From Ctenosaura bakeri (Eukaryota > Chordata > Lepidosauria > Squamata > Iguanidae): a stretch of DNA of 64,000 nucleotides. Below, one piece after another: positions 10,715 through 21,190 of the stretch; position 1 is the first letter of the stretch, and each line of letters starts with the position of its first letter. Position numbers and translations under genes: made by a program. The stretch spans positions 186,001 through 250,000 of the forward strand of contig CAOLHI010002524.1 of NCBI GenBank assembly GCA_948474755.1. The letters run 5' to 3'. The notes under the pieces are model-generated. The model worked only from the letters and a program-made list of their open reading frames with translations, was not told where the DNA came from and searched no databases.

Positions 10715-12101
10715 TTTTCAACACATGCTTGCAGTGCTCTTCTAAAGAGAATTGGATGTATCTCCAGAAAATGTCCCTCTTTTCCAGCCCAGGTTAAGTG
10801 GTAACTTTAAACTGGGATAGATTGCATGTGGCTGTTATTGCATTGCAATTCCCATCAGCCCAAACCAGCATAGCTCTTTATGAGGAGTGACTGGAGCTGC
10901 AGACCAACATCACTGATGTGTTCTACAAGTTCCTCATGCTTGCTTTGGACCAGATTGAGGCGGCTACAGCAGGTCCAGCATTCCACCCCTGGGGCCCTTT
11001 CACTTGACAGAAAATTAATGCTATGTTTATTTTTATTTACAGTATTTATAGGTTATGCTTTTATTCAAATTCTTGAGGCAGTTTTACAGTTTCACAATTT
11101 AACTAAAATAGCTATAAAGCAGTAAAAGTGAGTAGCATTAAAATTAATGTAGCCTGAAATAGATTATGAGGCATGAGGTGGGGGATGAAAAGGTCTTTGT
11201 TTTACTGGTGCTGATGCAAGCCCAAAGATCACATAGCGAGTAAGCACAGAATTTTGGATGGATGGTTCATTTGGCTTATTTTTTCTTTTGCTCACTGAAG
11301 GATTCTGACTTGAGTATTGCTTTTTCTTGCTCCCTGATTTTGCTATTTGTCTAGCATGCCTTCGGCTTTTGCTTCAGGTTCACACGGAGAGCAGGAAGTA
11401 GTTAAGAGGTAAGAAAGACTACAGCTGTTCTCCATTCCTGTTTAGTTTTTGGTCAGCATTGCCTCTCTCTATCTCTCTCTTTCTCTCTCTGCCTACCTTC
11501 GCCTCCAGTTTATGTCAGTAGCCCTGCTCAGAAACAGAAGTCTAAACTATAATCCATAAAACCCAGACTCCAGTTCACAAACCAGTAGAACTGATGATTG
11601 TCGATGCAACCTTCAGTGCAAACCTCCAGCTCAGGTTTGGCCTTCCCCTTAGGCCGGAGTGGGCAAAGTGGGTCCCTGGGACTGCATGTGACCCTCCAAG
11701 GATGTTGTTATGGTCCTCAACACCTCCAGAATCCCCAGAGTGAACTTTTTCTGGTCAGAGAGAGAGAGAAAGAAAGAATCGTTGCTCCTGGAAATCTCCA
11801 GGCACAACAAGTTACCATCTAAGTAGGTTGCAAGGCCTCCCTCTATTTTTTGTCATTGACAGATACTCGTTTTTGAGAAGCAGAAGGGGACTTCCAGACA
11901 TTTTGGATGTTGTTGTTTTTTGTCATTTATGTGGCCTCCTGGAGGGTTCAGAGGCATAAAAGTCATGCATGGACCTGGCACAGTTGCCTCCTCCATCTTA
12001 GCTGGAGTGAGACAGTTGCTTCAAGCTAATTTGGGTGTCATGAGAGGGTAGCGGTTAGTTATTTGATGTACTGTTAAATAATTAATAAATAGTTAATTGT
12101 T
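10715..12101. other. Unassigned DNA with small repeat pieces
   Basis: No gene seen. 10845-10880 has a family C-like AATTCCCATCAGCCC patch. 11020-11150 resembles the AT-rich tail of an interspersed repeat. 11464-11492 is a short TC-rich simple repeat, and 11757-11777 is a short GA-rich one. Confidence 0.4.
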
Positions 12102-12482
12102 AAAATCATAGAAACTTCAAATTGGAAGGGACCACACAGACCATCTAGTTCAATCTCGTGCCATGTAGGAATATACAGTTATAGCACTCCTGAAGGATGC
12201 CCATCTCAACCTCTCCTTAAAGATCCCCAGGAATGGAGAGTCCATCACACTCTGAGGGAGTCTATTCCAGTGATGAGCAGTTCTCACAATTAAAAAGTTC
12301 TTTGTAATTTTGAGGTGAAATCTCTTTCCTTGTCATTTGAAACCACTGGTTTATGTTCTAGTCTCTGGAGCAGTAGAAAAACAAGCTTACTCCAACATCT
12401 ACATGACATCCGTTCAGACATTTAAAGATAGTTATACTGTCGCTTCTCAGTCTTCTCCAAGCTATACATATCCAGCTCCCTA
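12102..12482 (-). mobile_element. CR1 LINE 3' fragment, minus strand, diverged
   Basis: The stretch follows the CR1 copy at 8600 segment by segment: AATCATAGAAACTTCAAATTGG, ACCACACAGACCATCTAG, GAGAGTCCATCACACTC, GTCTCTGGAGCAGTAG and TATCCAGCTCCCTAA. No open frame survives, so this is an older copy than the one at 8600. Confidence 0.85.
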
Positions 12483-12614
12483 AATCATTAGAACTATCAC
12501 TGCGTTTTCCCTCCCATGGATAGGCAGTTGTTGGACATTCCGGCCTAAATTCTAGTAGGTCTACTCTAGTACTGACTAGAGTAAACCTAATGAATCAGTG
12601 GGATTTGTCTACAT

Positions 12615-12922
12615 CAGGGCTTTCCAAATGGTATGCTGCGACACGTTAGTGTGTCATCTGAAGTGTGTAGGTGTGTCGCCTACAATCTTGTAAATGTATG
12701 TTATTATTTGTAAATCATATATTTTTAAAAATATATGAAAGGTTTTCATGAGATATGTGGTGTCCCTATACATTTTGTTATTACAATTTATGTATGTGTC
12801 TGTATCTCTTAGAAGGGATTAGTTTAACCTCTGGTTTGCTAGTAAAACTGAATTACTGTGTCACGAAATGATGCATATCTAAAAAAGTGTGTTCACCAAC
12901 ATGAAAAGTTTGGAAAGCTCTG
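12615..12922. mobile_element. hAT-type MITE with 8-bp target duplication
   Basis: The ends are inverted: CAGGGCTTTCCAAA at 12615 and TTTGGAAAGCTCTG ending at 12922. The flanks GTCTACAT (12607-12614) and ATCTACAT (12923-12930) match at 7 of 8 bases, as expected for a hAT target duplication. It is 308 bp with no transposase frame; the interior is AT-rich with GTGTGTCATC and TGTGTCACG near the ends. Confidence 0.75.
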
Positions 12923-12930
12923 ATCTACAT

Positions 12931-13533
12931 GTTCACTTAGCAATTGATTTAATAGGTCTGCCCGTGTTGGGATTAACCAACAGAATGCTAGCCCCTGTCT
13001 TCCATGGCCAAATAACTTGGCCAACCTTGAGCACTGTGCACTTTGACTTGAGATGGTGGGCATTTGCCATTCTGCCTTAGACAGAATATACCGGCTGGTT
13101 TGTGTCTCCTGCCGAAAGATTGCTTAATGTCAGTTTTATAATACTGCACAGCCTGTTGCCCTGGACAACAGTCAGTTATTGTACATGATGGCCACTTTGA
13201 GGAGTCAGGCTTTGTATTCTCAAGAATGCGTTATGAGTGAATCCTGTGGCCACATCTCCAAGTTCCCCTGCGTACATCTCACATTTCTTTGTTGACCATT
13301 GCTGTTTCTTGAGGAGTTAGCCCACTGTTTATTGACTGAGCTTCCTCTAAGTGGTTCTTTGCTTTGCCTGGGTCTGTAGCTGTGGGGGAAGCATGGAAGC
13401 CTGGCTACTCCATACATCCCTTCCAGCCTCTCTCTCAGAATAGGGGTATTTGTTGATGAATCTAACAGACCACACAAATACTGCCTGCACACATGCTTAT
13501 GTCTCAGTGAAGAATGTACAGCAGATTTAATAA
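12931..13533. other. Unassigned non-coding DNA
   Basis: No gene or recognised element. The minus-strand frame at 13220-13552 (110 codons) has no recognisable domain. Confidence 0.4.
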
Positions 13534-13535
13534 TA

Positions 13536-13906
13536 CAGTCAGCCCTCCACATTTGTGGGTTTCACTTTTGCGGATTTGATTATTCACAGATTATTTGTTG
13601 TCACCTGTGCTGCCTAACTATGCCACTATGCCAATAGGGACTTTAAGCCTTGTGAGACTGAGAAACTGCTAACGAGGCTTGTTAAGTCCCTATTAAAAAT
13701 GGTGTGGGGCAGCAGTGGAGGTGGCAGTAAGCCACACCAGCCATCCACTTCTGCCTTGTGAAGGAACCCTGATGGTGGGTTGAATAAGGCGATCATACTT
13801 TTTTTTGTGTTAAATACGGTTTGGGAGGGCCTGGAGTTATTCACAGTTTTTCCACTTTCATGGAGGTCCTGTGCTTCTAACCCAAACACACGTGGAGGGA
13901 TGACTG
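13536..13906. mobile_element. Family A Tigger-like MITE
   Basis: It starts CAGTCAGCCCTCCACATTTG and ends GGAGGGATGACTG, with TA on both sides (13534-13535 and 13907-13908). This copy lacks the long GC-rich array and instead carries a unique interior shared, in reverse orientation, with the copy at 29754-30137. Confidence 0.8.
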
Positions 13907-13908
13907 TA

Positions 13909-14043
13909 ATTCCCAAAGAAAAGAAGATAAAGAACATGGTACAGAAGGAGGCAAATGATTCAGATACCTGATCCTCTTTTGTCTTTAAGCTAAAAGTGGA
14001 ACTTTCATTGGGAGTATCAGATACAGAGATGACTGTATATTTA
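13909..14043. repeat. Flank of the family A copy, repeated at 29640-29753
   Basis: This 135-bp stretch is the reverse complement of 29640-29753 with only scattered differences; both contain AGTTCCACTTTTAGCTT and ACAAAAGAGGATCAGGTAT. It adjoins the MITE in both places, so MITE and flank form a repeated unit of about 500 bp. A frame of about 140 codons on the minus strand spans the unit but matches no protein I know. Confidence 0.65.
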
Positions 14044-14089
14044 AATATTATCATGCCTCACCCATGTTATATTTAACTATGTTGTTGTT

Positions 14090-14276
14090 ATTATTTGCCT
14101 TCAGGTCATTTCTCACGGTGACCCTAAGGTGAACCTGTCATGGGATTTTCTGGGGCTGAAATTGTGTGACTTGCTCAAGGTCACCCAGTGAGTTTCCATG
14201 GCTGATCGGGGAATCAAGGATTGTATGGTCTCTAGGATTGTAGTCCAGTGCTCAAACCACTATAGCATACTGGCTG
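14090..14276 (-). mobile_element. tRNA-derived SINE, minus strand
   Basis: On the minus strand: head with GTGGTTTGAGCACTGGACTAC, CATGGAAACTCACTGGGTGACC, GAGCAAGTCACACAA, and a tail with AATAATAACAACAAC at 14090. Same family as 8088 and 52175 but with a shorter body. Confidence 0.7.
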
Positions 14277-14891
14277 TACATTAGCCACTGTCGTCATACT
14301 CAGGCCTCCTCAACTCAAAATATTTAGCTATGGGGTTTGATTCCTGTTTGATGTTGCAGCTTGTGGAAGAAGAAGCTGAATCTTAGATTTATAGATTGCA
14401 GAAACTGCTAATGTGTCTTCAGCCACAGGTGTATTCAACATAACCTGCTGAGAGTTTGTTAACTTGCATGAGATTTCTCATCAAGAATGTGAGAATGAGA
14501 CAACAAGCACCTTTTCTATTGAGGTTTCTACAATTTGTGCTTTGTATTTCTGTATTTTAAAAAAGCTGTCTTTTTCCTTCGTGAAGCAAAGCAAATCCAT
14601 AGAAAGTGGAGGAGGACTTGCTGGTGGATGACAGAGGTGCAGACAACACACACACAGTCCTTCTAATTTGTAAAAGTCCATGCTACAATGCAGCAACTAT
14701 TGTCATTGAACTATGTAATTTGTTCAAAAATTATTTGCATAAATGCAAAAACTCTCTTGAGACTGACAAAAAGTATCTTGGCATTTTGTAAGAGAGGAGA
14801 AAAAAATTTTGCAGTTTCTTGTTCATGCACATGAGAACAAGACTAGCAAGAATTTACATCCATGATTTGTACATGTATACAAAGTTCTTCT

Positions 14892-15098
14892 AAAGCCATC
14901 AGAGCCTGTCTGATCTTGGAAGCTAAGCAGGATAAGCCCTAGTTAGTACTTGTGTAGGAGACCACCAATGAATACCATGTACTCTAGGCTGTATTTCAGA
15001 GGAAGGAATTGGCAAAACCACCTCTGAGAATTTCGTGCCTAAGAAAACTCTACAATAGTTTTGGAGTCACCATAAGGCAACAGGCAACTTGAAGGTGC
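14892..15098 (+). mobile_element. 5S-rRNA-derived SINE (5S-Sauria type), plus strand
   Basis: The head follows 5S rRNA: CTGTCTGATCTTGGAAGCTA, GTTAGTACTTG, AGGAGACCACC and AATACCATG are recognisable in order (about 14911-14980). The rest is a SINE body with TTTCAGAGGAAGGAATTGGC and a tail GGCAACTTGAAGGTGC. It is not a functional 5S gene: the head is mutated and fused to the SINE body. This copy is uninterrupted and gives the empty-site sequence for the split copy at 17661. Confidence 0.85.
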
Positions 15099-15490
15099 GT
15101 GCCCAGTCACATGCACACAAAGATCTCAGACTGAAATGTGGTCCACAGATTTGGACTGAAAGCTGTTTTCTAAGATACAGCAAGGAAGTAAGCTCAGAAC
15201 ACAGAGAAATCTTAAACATAAAGAATGTATTTATATAGTTTTTATATTTTATGGAAAATGATTTATCAAAAATTATTATAGAAAAAACAATTAGGGAGAT
15301 CATCATCTTTAACTCTGGAGAAGAAGATTGCTCAAGTATTAGAATCCTTATGATGCTAAGGAAAAGGGACTGGGAAAAATATTATGATAATGGCAAGGAT
15401 GTTCTAGGGATGCAATATTATTCATTCCTGGTTCAAAAAAGCCTATTTCCCAACAGGTAGGAAATCCTGTTGGGAAGAATACTTAGATCA

Positions 15491-15745
15491 GCAAGAATTC
15501 TGAGCAGTTTTCTCCCAGTATTTGAATGTTCCAAAGTGTTGCAGAGGAATTTATCTGCAGAGAAAAACATGTTGTGTTTTTTACAAAACAAAAACAAAAA
15601 CCTTTTCTGTACTGAAAACACTGTTCCCTTTTCAGGAAACAGGGTTTTGTGCAGAAAAATCCATGTGTTTTTCTCAGTGGAATAATTCCTCTGCAGCACT
15701 TTGGGTTCTTTGAGGACAAGGAGAATGCTGTAAAGAATTATTCAT
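15491..15745. mobile_element. 255-bp imperfect palindrome, probable MITE
   Basis: The two halves pair along their whole length: CCAAAGTGTTGCAGAGGAAT at 15531-15550 opposes ATTCCTCTGCAGCACTTTGG at 15684-15703, and weaker pairing continues outward to about 15491 and 15745. Because of this symmetry both strands carry similar open frames. A separate perfect 11-bp stem with an 8-nt loop lies just upstream at 15447-15476. No target duplication could be defined. Confidence 0.65.
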
Positions 15746-16384
15746 TTTCTCTGTCAGTGGAGAGAAAATTAATTATTTGTTCCCACCTGCAAAGATGAAG
15801 GTTGAAAATTCGCCTCTTTTGCTTATTCCTAACAGGGAAGACTTGAATTTCAAGAGCGTCAGGCTGGCCATATGAGGGAAAGAATAGACAGGTTCAGAGA
15901 AATACCAGGACAAATTGTAAGGTCATTTTATATATTTACCTGCTCTTGCAGGGGAAATATAGAAGCCAGAAGTTGTAAATATCTCTAGATATCTTTTAAG
16001 CAGCTCTCAGAAAATTGTGGCCTATTATGTGCTATAATAACCTAGTTGGTGTCTAGGTTATTAGACTCACTCCATATTTTGAACTGAGTAGGATTCTACG
16101 GTGTATCTTATGTAGGTGCTGGCCAGTGACACAGTTCTTTGCAAGGTGAAACATAGGCATTGTACATCTCTGCTGTGATGCAGAAGCTCTGTTGCTGCCC
16201 CTGCTGTGGGTTAAAGTGACCCATGCTGGTGTCTCAGTGGAAGTAACTGAAATGCATAGTAAAAAAGATCTTTGAATCCTGGGTGAATTGCAGACCAAAT
16301 GAAACTGGGTTGCCAGTTTTCACAGGCAGAATTTTCTTCTGAAGGTTCTATCTTTTCTAACTGGGGAGGAAGGGATGGCTTCCA
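15746..16384. other. Unassigned non-coding DNA
   Basis: No gene or recognised repeat. The 81-codon minus-strand frame at 16053-16298 has no recognisable domain. Confidence 0.4.
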
Positions 16385-16490
16385 CATATTTTTGACCTGT
16401 AATTCTCATAATCTCTAGCCCACATAGCCAATATGGGGAATGATGGGAGCTGCATTCTAACAACATCTGGAGGGTTACCTATTCTGCAGT
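16385..16490. repeat. Family C repeat
   Basis: Contains CTGTAATTCTCATAATC on the left and GATGGGAGCTGCATTCTAAC with ACATCTGGAGGGTTACC on the right, the two arms of family C with CCACATAGCCAATAT between them. Confidence 0.6.
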
Positions 16491-17270
16491 GTTGCTTAAA
16501 AGATTCTTGATAAACCAGCCTCTTAAAAAAAACCCCACTTTTTCCCCCTCCTTTTTGGGGAGGGATGCTGTGTGGTATAACAAATGTTGATTATTCAGGA
16601 AGACTACAATGATGGGACACAGGTGCCATTTTATTAAAGCAAAATAAAATTCAACATTGACTTTTCATTAAGCAGCAGTGACACAACCTTGTTCCAGGAA
16701 CAGTAGGCTAGTGGCTTGATAGCAGTGGGCCTGCATTAGAAAATCAAATCTGGAGACACTGCAGAGGAAGTGTTTTTCCTAGCCCGAACCTCCTACAGCA
16801 GTATTATTGATGTTCTGCTGTGTTCTCCAAACCGCTTAAGGTAATGCGTCCCCCTTGACTTTGTCAGCTTCATCTCTGCTTTCATCCCAGCGTCTTTAAT
16901 GATGAATAAAGCTACGCAAATAAAGCAAGAAGCCCTTTCAAATAGGTCTGGCTTTATGGCTCCAGCCTTGATGAATAAACATGCCTCCAATAGCCCGAAC
17001 CTGCAATTTTCTGCCTGTCAGAAGGTGTGAAAGGGCCCTCAGTAGCTGTGGGGCTGTCAGTTGTTGCATATGGTGCCTAATAGACTCAGCTCTGCTCACT
17101 TCCAAAGGTTTTGATTGCGCTTGTTTCATTGTGAGCAGCAATTCATGTTGGCATTGGAAAATATATTTTGTGCAGCATGCTTCCTCTCACCTGCCCAGAG
17201 TGCAGAGTTTTGAAGTAACTTGTTACAAATAACAAATTTTTTGTAATTAATTCCTTTTTGCCGTAACCAG
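16491..17270. other. Unassigned stretch, possible conserved non-coding DNA
   Basis: No repeat recognised across about 16780-17200. Unlike its surroundings it has no obvious repeat signature and includes homeodomain-like AT cores such as TTTAATGATGAATAAAG near 16895. It could be unique, possibly conserved, intronic DNA. This is a guess from the lack of repeats only. Confidence 0.25.
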
Positions 17271-17410
17271 GACCATTTCCACACTAGCCTGTTATAGCGC
17301 TATGATTCCACTTTCAACATCCTATGGAATCCTGGGGTTTGCAGTTTAGGGAGGGGCCAATTGGACAAAGTGGAATCATAGCGCTATAACAGGCTCGTGC
17401 GGAAATGACT
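17271..17410. mobile_element. Family B palindromic MITE, best-preserved hairpin
   Basis: The arms pair almost perfectly: AGCCTGTTATAGCGCTATGA (from 17285) recurs as its reverse complement near 17376-17396, and pairing extends through CCATTTCC / GGAAATG at the outer ends. The loop holds TGGAATCCTGGGGTTTGCAG. Related copies lie at 20653, 39699, 46677, 47557, 49908, 57439 and 58956. It is non-autonomous. The arm identity suggests a recent insertion or conversion between arms. Confidence 0.75.
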
Positions 17411-17660
17411 CAAGGCAACTCAGTTGTATTGCAGTTGTAACACAAGGAGTTCCTTTGCTCCTTTTGTGGTGTGACTGTTTTAGTGTTTATAATTACAGAG
17501 GATAAATCTTACTATTACAGGGTATATATGACCTCATTACTTAGGTGTGCTTTGGACCACAGTGTGGTGGGTTGTAGCATTTTGACTCTTTTTAAAAGGG
17601 TAATCCAAAATTTTCAATTCTGTTTACTTTTGAATAACAAGAAAGTAAAAACTCAACAGA

Positions 17661-18298
17661 TAGCATTTGATCTTGGAAGCTAAGGAAGCTCAGGCCTAGT
17701 TAGAACTTGGAAAGGAGGCTGTCAGGGAATATCAGGTGCTGAAGTCTATACAGTTGGCCTTCCACCTATGCAAGTTTGACTTCTCCCTATTTGACTATTT
17801 GCAAATTTCTTCAACCCCTCCTATCCACCCCAGACATTTCTTTTCTGGGAGAACCTTTCCTCTGAGTGGCTCCAGTTAGGCCATGCAGTCTTTTAAAAAC
17901 CCACCTCTGGTCTTTCTCTTCCCCCACCAGCCACTAACTAACAAGCTAAAGATGACTTGCAGCCCTATTTATCAACACTACAAACCTTCTGATGCCTCCA
18001 CACATACCCAAGAAAGGAAATGGGAAATGGTAGTATAGGGCTACCATGCCTCTTTTTCTCTGATCTCTCTTGGACCCTGGGTGCCTGTTCTCTCCACCAT
18101 GCTTCGGCCGATTCCCCACTCCACAATTTGGAATTTGCAATTTTTCTACTTCTGCAAGGGTCCTTTGTCTGTAGCCCTAGCAAATGTGGAGGGCCAACTG
18201 TATTTCAAAGGAAGGCAACGGCAAACTACCCGAGTCCGCCCTATCTGTGAAAATTCAAGAAGTCACCAGAAATCAACAGATGACCTGAAGGCACATAC
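17661..18298 (+). mobile_element. 5S-rRNA-derived SINE, split by a MITE
   Basis: Left part 17661-17750 carries the 5S head (TTTGATCTTGGAAGCTAAG, CAGGCCTAGTTAGAACTTGG, ATATCAGGTGCTGAAG). Right part 18201-18298 continues exactly where the intact copy at 14892 continues (TATTTCAAAGGAAGGCAACG) and ends TGACCTGAAGGCACATACT. The intervening 450 bp is a separate transposon. Confidence 0.85.
17751..18200. mobile_element. Family A Tigger-like MITE inside a 5S SINE, TA duplication
   Basis: Starts CAGTTGGCCT and ends GGGCCAACTG, 9 of 10 bases inverted, with TA at 17749-17750 and 18201-18202. Removing it and one TA restores the SINE. The interior has TATTTGACTATTTGCAAATT on the left and TGCAAGGGTCC near the right end. 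No transposase frame is present. Confidence 0.9.
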
Positions 18299-20139
18299 TT
18301 TACCTTTGACAGCAGTCATAACCACCGTGGGATGAATCCATTAGTCCTACCTAGAGTAGATCTGTTTCGAAGAATAGTTAGCTAACTAAAGCTCTAGTAA
18401 TTTTAGAAGGTCTGCTCTAGATGAGAATAACATTGCGTTTAGCTGAGGGGCGAGGGCATATAACTGTAGCTACAATTAAATACTTTTAAAAAGTAAGCTT
18501 TTCAGTATGCATCTCTAGCAATTGTTTTAGCTATATTTGAGACAAACAGGGCAGTCTGTTGTGCTTCTTTGTTTGTGAGAAATATCGAAAACCAACTTCT
18601 TTCTCCCTGGGTCTAAATATTCTAATTTGGCAGTGTCAGTTGCTCATATAAAATAGATGCTTTTCTCTTTGAGTGCTGATGAACATTGTCAGTATGGAGG
18701 TTCCATAACAACTGCAGCAAATCAGACTACATATTGGCCAAACAGTTTCCACAGCACATCAGTGATGTCAAACAAAACAGATGGAACCTAAATCTACAGC
18801 TATAGCTACGTCTACAAACAAAACAGACAGGGTTAAATCTACAGTTCTATTATAATTCTGGGTTATGTAACTCTTTAACTCTTCGGTCTTCCAGATGTTT
18901 TGGTCCACAACTCCCACAGTGCTTTACCATTGGCCATGTGGGATGTCAGGTGCTGCTGAGGGGAACTGTAGGACGAAATGTCCAAAGAACCAAAGGTTTC
19001 CCACCACATCAGTTTCAGCTTATTTACATTCCGAAGTGGTGTGGGAGGGATCTGACAACACATAGGTAGAGTTTGTTTCCAACATCACATAGCCTTTTAT
19101 ACGAAGATTTCACAACTCACTGTTTAATGATAAAGAAATATTCTCTGGATAAGAGTGAAAGTGATGGCCCTATACCACTTGTGAGTGTGTTTAGAAGAAA
19201 AGTTTCAGGTACGGTATTAATCTTAGGCTGTTCTGTATTGCTTTGAAAAGAAGCGTGTCCCAGAAATGGTGAGTAGATCTCATTAATAGTCCATATAATA
19301 AATAAATCATCATCAGTGCTTTGTTATAGTGCCTGCATCTTTTAGAGGATGGATGATGTTTTATTATTCAGACTGCAAATGTAAGCAGTTAGAAAATTAC
19401 AGTCTGCTGTCAGTTTTCCAGTTTAAAAACAAAGCATTTTTCCCTTTTTTCTTGCAGTATACCTTAAAATGTCTGCTTATCTTGGGTTCTAAAGTACCAC
19501 AGTGTATACTGCTGAAAGTGTGTGCACATATGCACATTTGTATTCTGTGTCTAATTAATATTACATATGAAAAAATTATGAGTTAAACCCTGGCATCTCC
19601 AATTTAAAGGATGGGATCTTGGGTGCTAGTATTGGGAGAATATGCTGCCTGAAGGAAAGCTGGTGACAGTCAGAGATTCCGTTTTGCATGAAATCAAGTG
19701 TGGGCCACATGTCGTCCTCCAGTTGTTTCTAAACGGTAGCTTCTGTGATCCTGAGCCAGAGAAACCAGTGGTGAGGACTGGTGAGAGCTTTTCATTCCAG
19801 TTACATCTGGAAGGTGGCAAGTTGTCCATCCATGGACTAGACAGATGAACTGTAGTTTCATGTTCTCATGTCATTTGAGTATTTCCAATAACATTCCTCA
19901 GTGAATGTTATCCTTTAGTGCAGTTGTTCTTCCAAAAACCGATACCTGCTTAATTTTAGGTTTGTGAGCAGAGTTGTGCGGAAGAGCCAGCCAACATTTA
20001 TTAGCAATTCTAGGTGGTACTGAAGAATCATAGCCATAATCTGACGGCACTTGATGCGGGAACCTGGCTGAAACTAAGCAGGTCTGGGTCTGCTGAGTGC
20101 CTAGATGAGAGACTGTAGGAAGAGCACTAGTAAATGCTA
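18299..20139. other. Unassigned DNA with one family C copy
   Basis: A family C hairpin lies at about 18888-18985 (GGTCCACAACTCCCACAG ... GGGGAACTGTAGGACG). The rest, including 19300-19900, shows no gene and no recognised repeat. Confidence 0.4.
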
Positions 20140-20405
20140 AAGGCTTATCTAGTCCAGTATTCTGTTGCCACAGCAGCCACCCAGATGCATCTTTGAGGAA
20201 GCCCGCGAGTTTGAAAGCACTGTCTTGCTCACATTCCTCTGCAACTGTTTCTGATACTGAAGATAAAGAGTGACCATAACCAATAGCCATTGAGGCTCTC
20301 TGTCCTCTATGTGTTTATCTGTTTTAAACCTGTCCAAGTTGGCAGCCATGAACTCCTCTTTTGGTAGCAAACCCCACAGCTGCACTGTGTATTCTGTGAA
20401 GAATT
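20140..20405 (-). mobile_element. CR1-like LINE 3' fragment (second subfamily), minus strand
   Basis: The minus-strand translation begins WGLLPKEEFMAANLDRFK, the end of a CR1-type reverse transcriptase ORF. Toward 20140 it reads CCACAGCAGCCACCCAGATG and CTTATCTAGTCCAGTATTCT on the plus strand, the antisense of a known squamate CR1 3' end. It differs from the CR1 type at 8600 and 55290, which ends in ATTCTATG. Confidence 0.7.
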
Positions 20406-20414
20406 ACTGTCCTT

Positions 20415-20632
20415 GGAGCCCTGGTGGCGCAGTGGTTAAATGCTAGTACTGCAACCACAAGGTTGTGAGTTCAATCCTGCCGGGCTCCAAGGTTGACTCA
20501 GCCTTCCATCCTTCCGCAGTTTGGTAAAATGAGTACCCAGCTTGTTGGGGGCAATTAGCTAAAACACATTGTAAACCGCTTAGATAACACTCAGTTGATA
20601 AGCGGTATAGAAATAAATGCTATTGCTATTGC
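20415..20632 (+). mobile_element. Sauria-type tRNA SINE, plus strand
   Basis: Starts GGAGCCCTGGTGGCGCAGTGG (A-box region near 20424-20435), has GGTTGTGAGTTCAATCC as B box near 20461-20477, then GACTCAGCCTTCCATCCTTC, CCCAGCTTGTTGGGGGCAAT, GTAAACCGCTTAGA, and a tail ATGCTATTGCTATTGC. This is the well-known squamate SINE whose tail is thought to be mobilised by BovB; a BovB fragment lies at 31557. It is nearly full length. Confidence 0.9.
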
Positions 20633-20652
20633 TTCCTTTTCCTGTCCTAAAA

Positions 20653-20837
20653 CCCTTCAAATTATAGCACTATGATTCCACTTATGGAATCCTGGGACTA
20701 GTGGTTTTGAGTAGGGTATTTAGAATTCTCAGCCAGAGAGCTTTATTGACTCATCAAACCACAGAACCCAGGATTCCATGATAGTTAAAATGATATAAAA
20801 GTGGAGTCATAGTGCTATAGCTGTGTAGTGTGAAAGG
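20653..20837. mobile_element. Family B palindromic MITE
   Basis: Left arm TTATAGCACTATGATTCCAC, right arm GTGGAGTCATAGTGCTATAG followed by GTGTAGTGTGAAAGG. The middle holds AACCCAGGATTCCATG opposing TGGAATCCTGGG. The left outermost end is partly lost. Confidence 0.75.
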
Positions 20838-21190
20838 ATTCTATCACTTTATACCTCTACTTGTTCTCCCAATTTACCCTTAGCATTCCATTTTTATTCT
20901 ATTCATCCTGAATAATTTGGTGTCAGTTTTGCCAAATGTTCACTCACATTACTTAGGATCTTATATATACTTGTTGATATGTTCATCATAGATTATTTTC
21001 ATCTCTTGTGAATAGCCTTAAAAGGGATAACTCTGAAAGGCTGCCTATAAATATAGAAATGAATACAGTTGAAAACAAAAACTGAAGAAGTTGTTTGTGA
21101 GATGAACTTTAGTAGAGAATTTACCAATACAATTGGAAGAAATGCAAATATTTCATGTATCTGACTTACTATTACTGGCTTTATTTTCAG

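Noticed and set aside
13626..14054. 142-codon minus-strand frame as a possible gene
   Set aside because: It spans a MITE end and a repeated flank, and its counterpart at 29594-29818 is broken.
14892..15098. 5S rRNA gene
   Set aside because: Only the head resembles 5S, with mutations, and it runs straight into a SINE body and tail.
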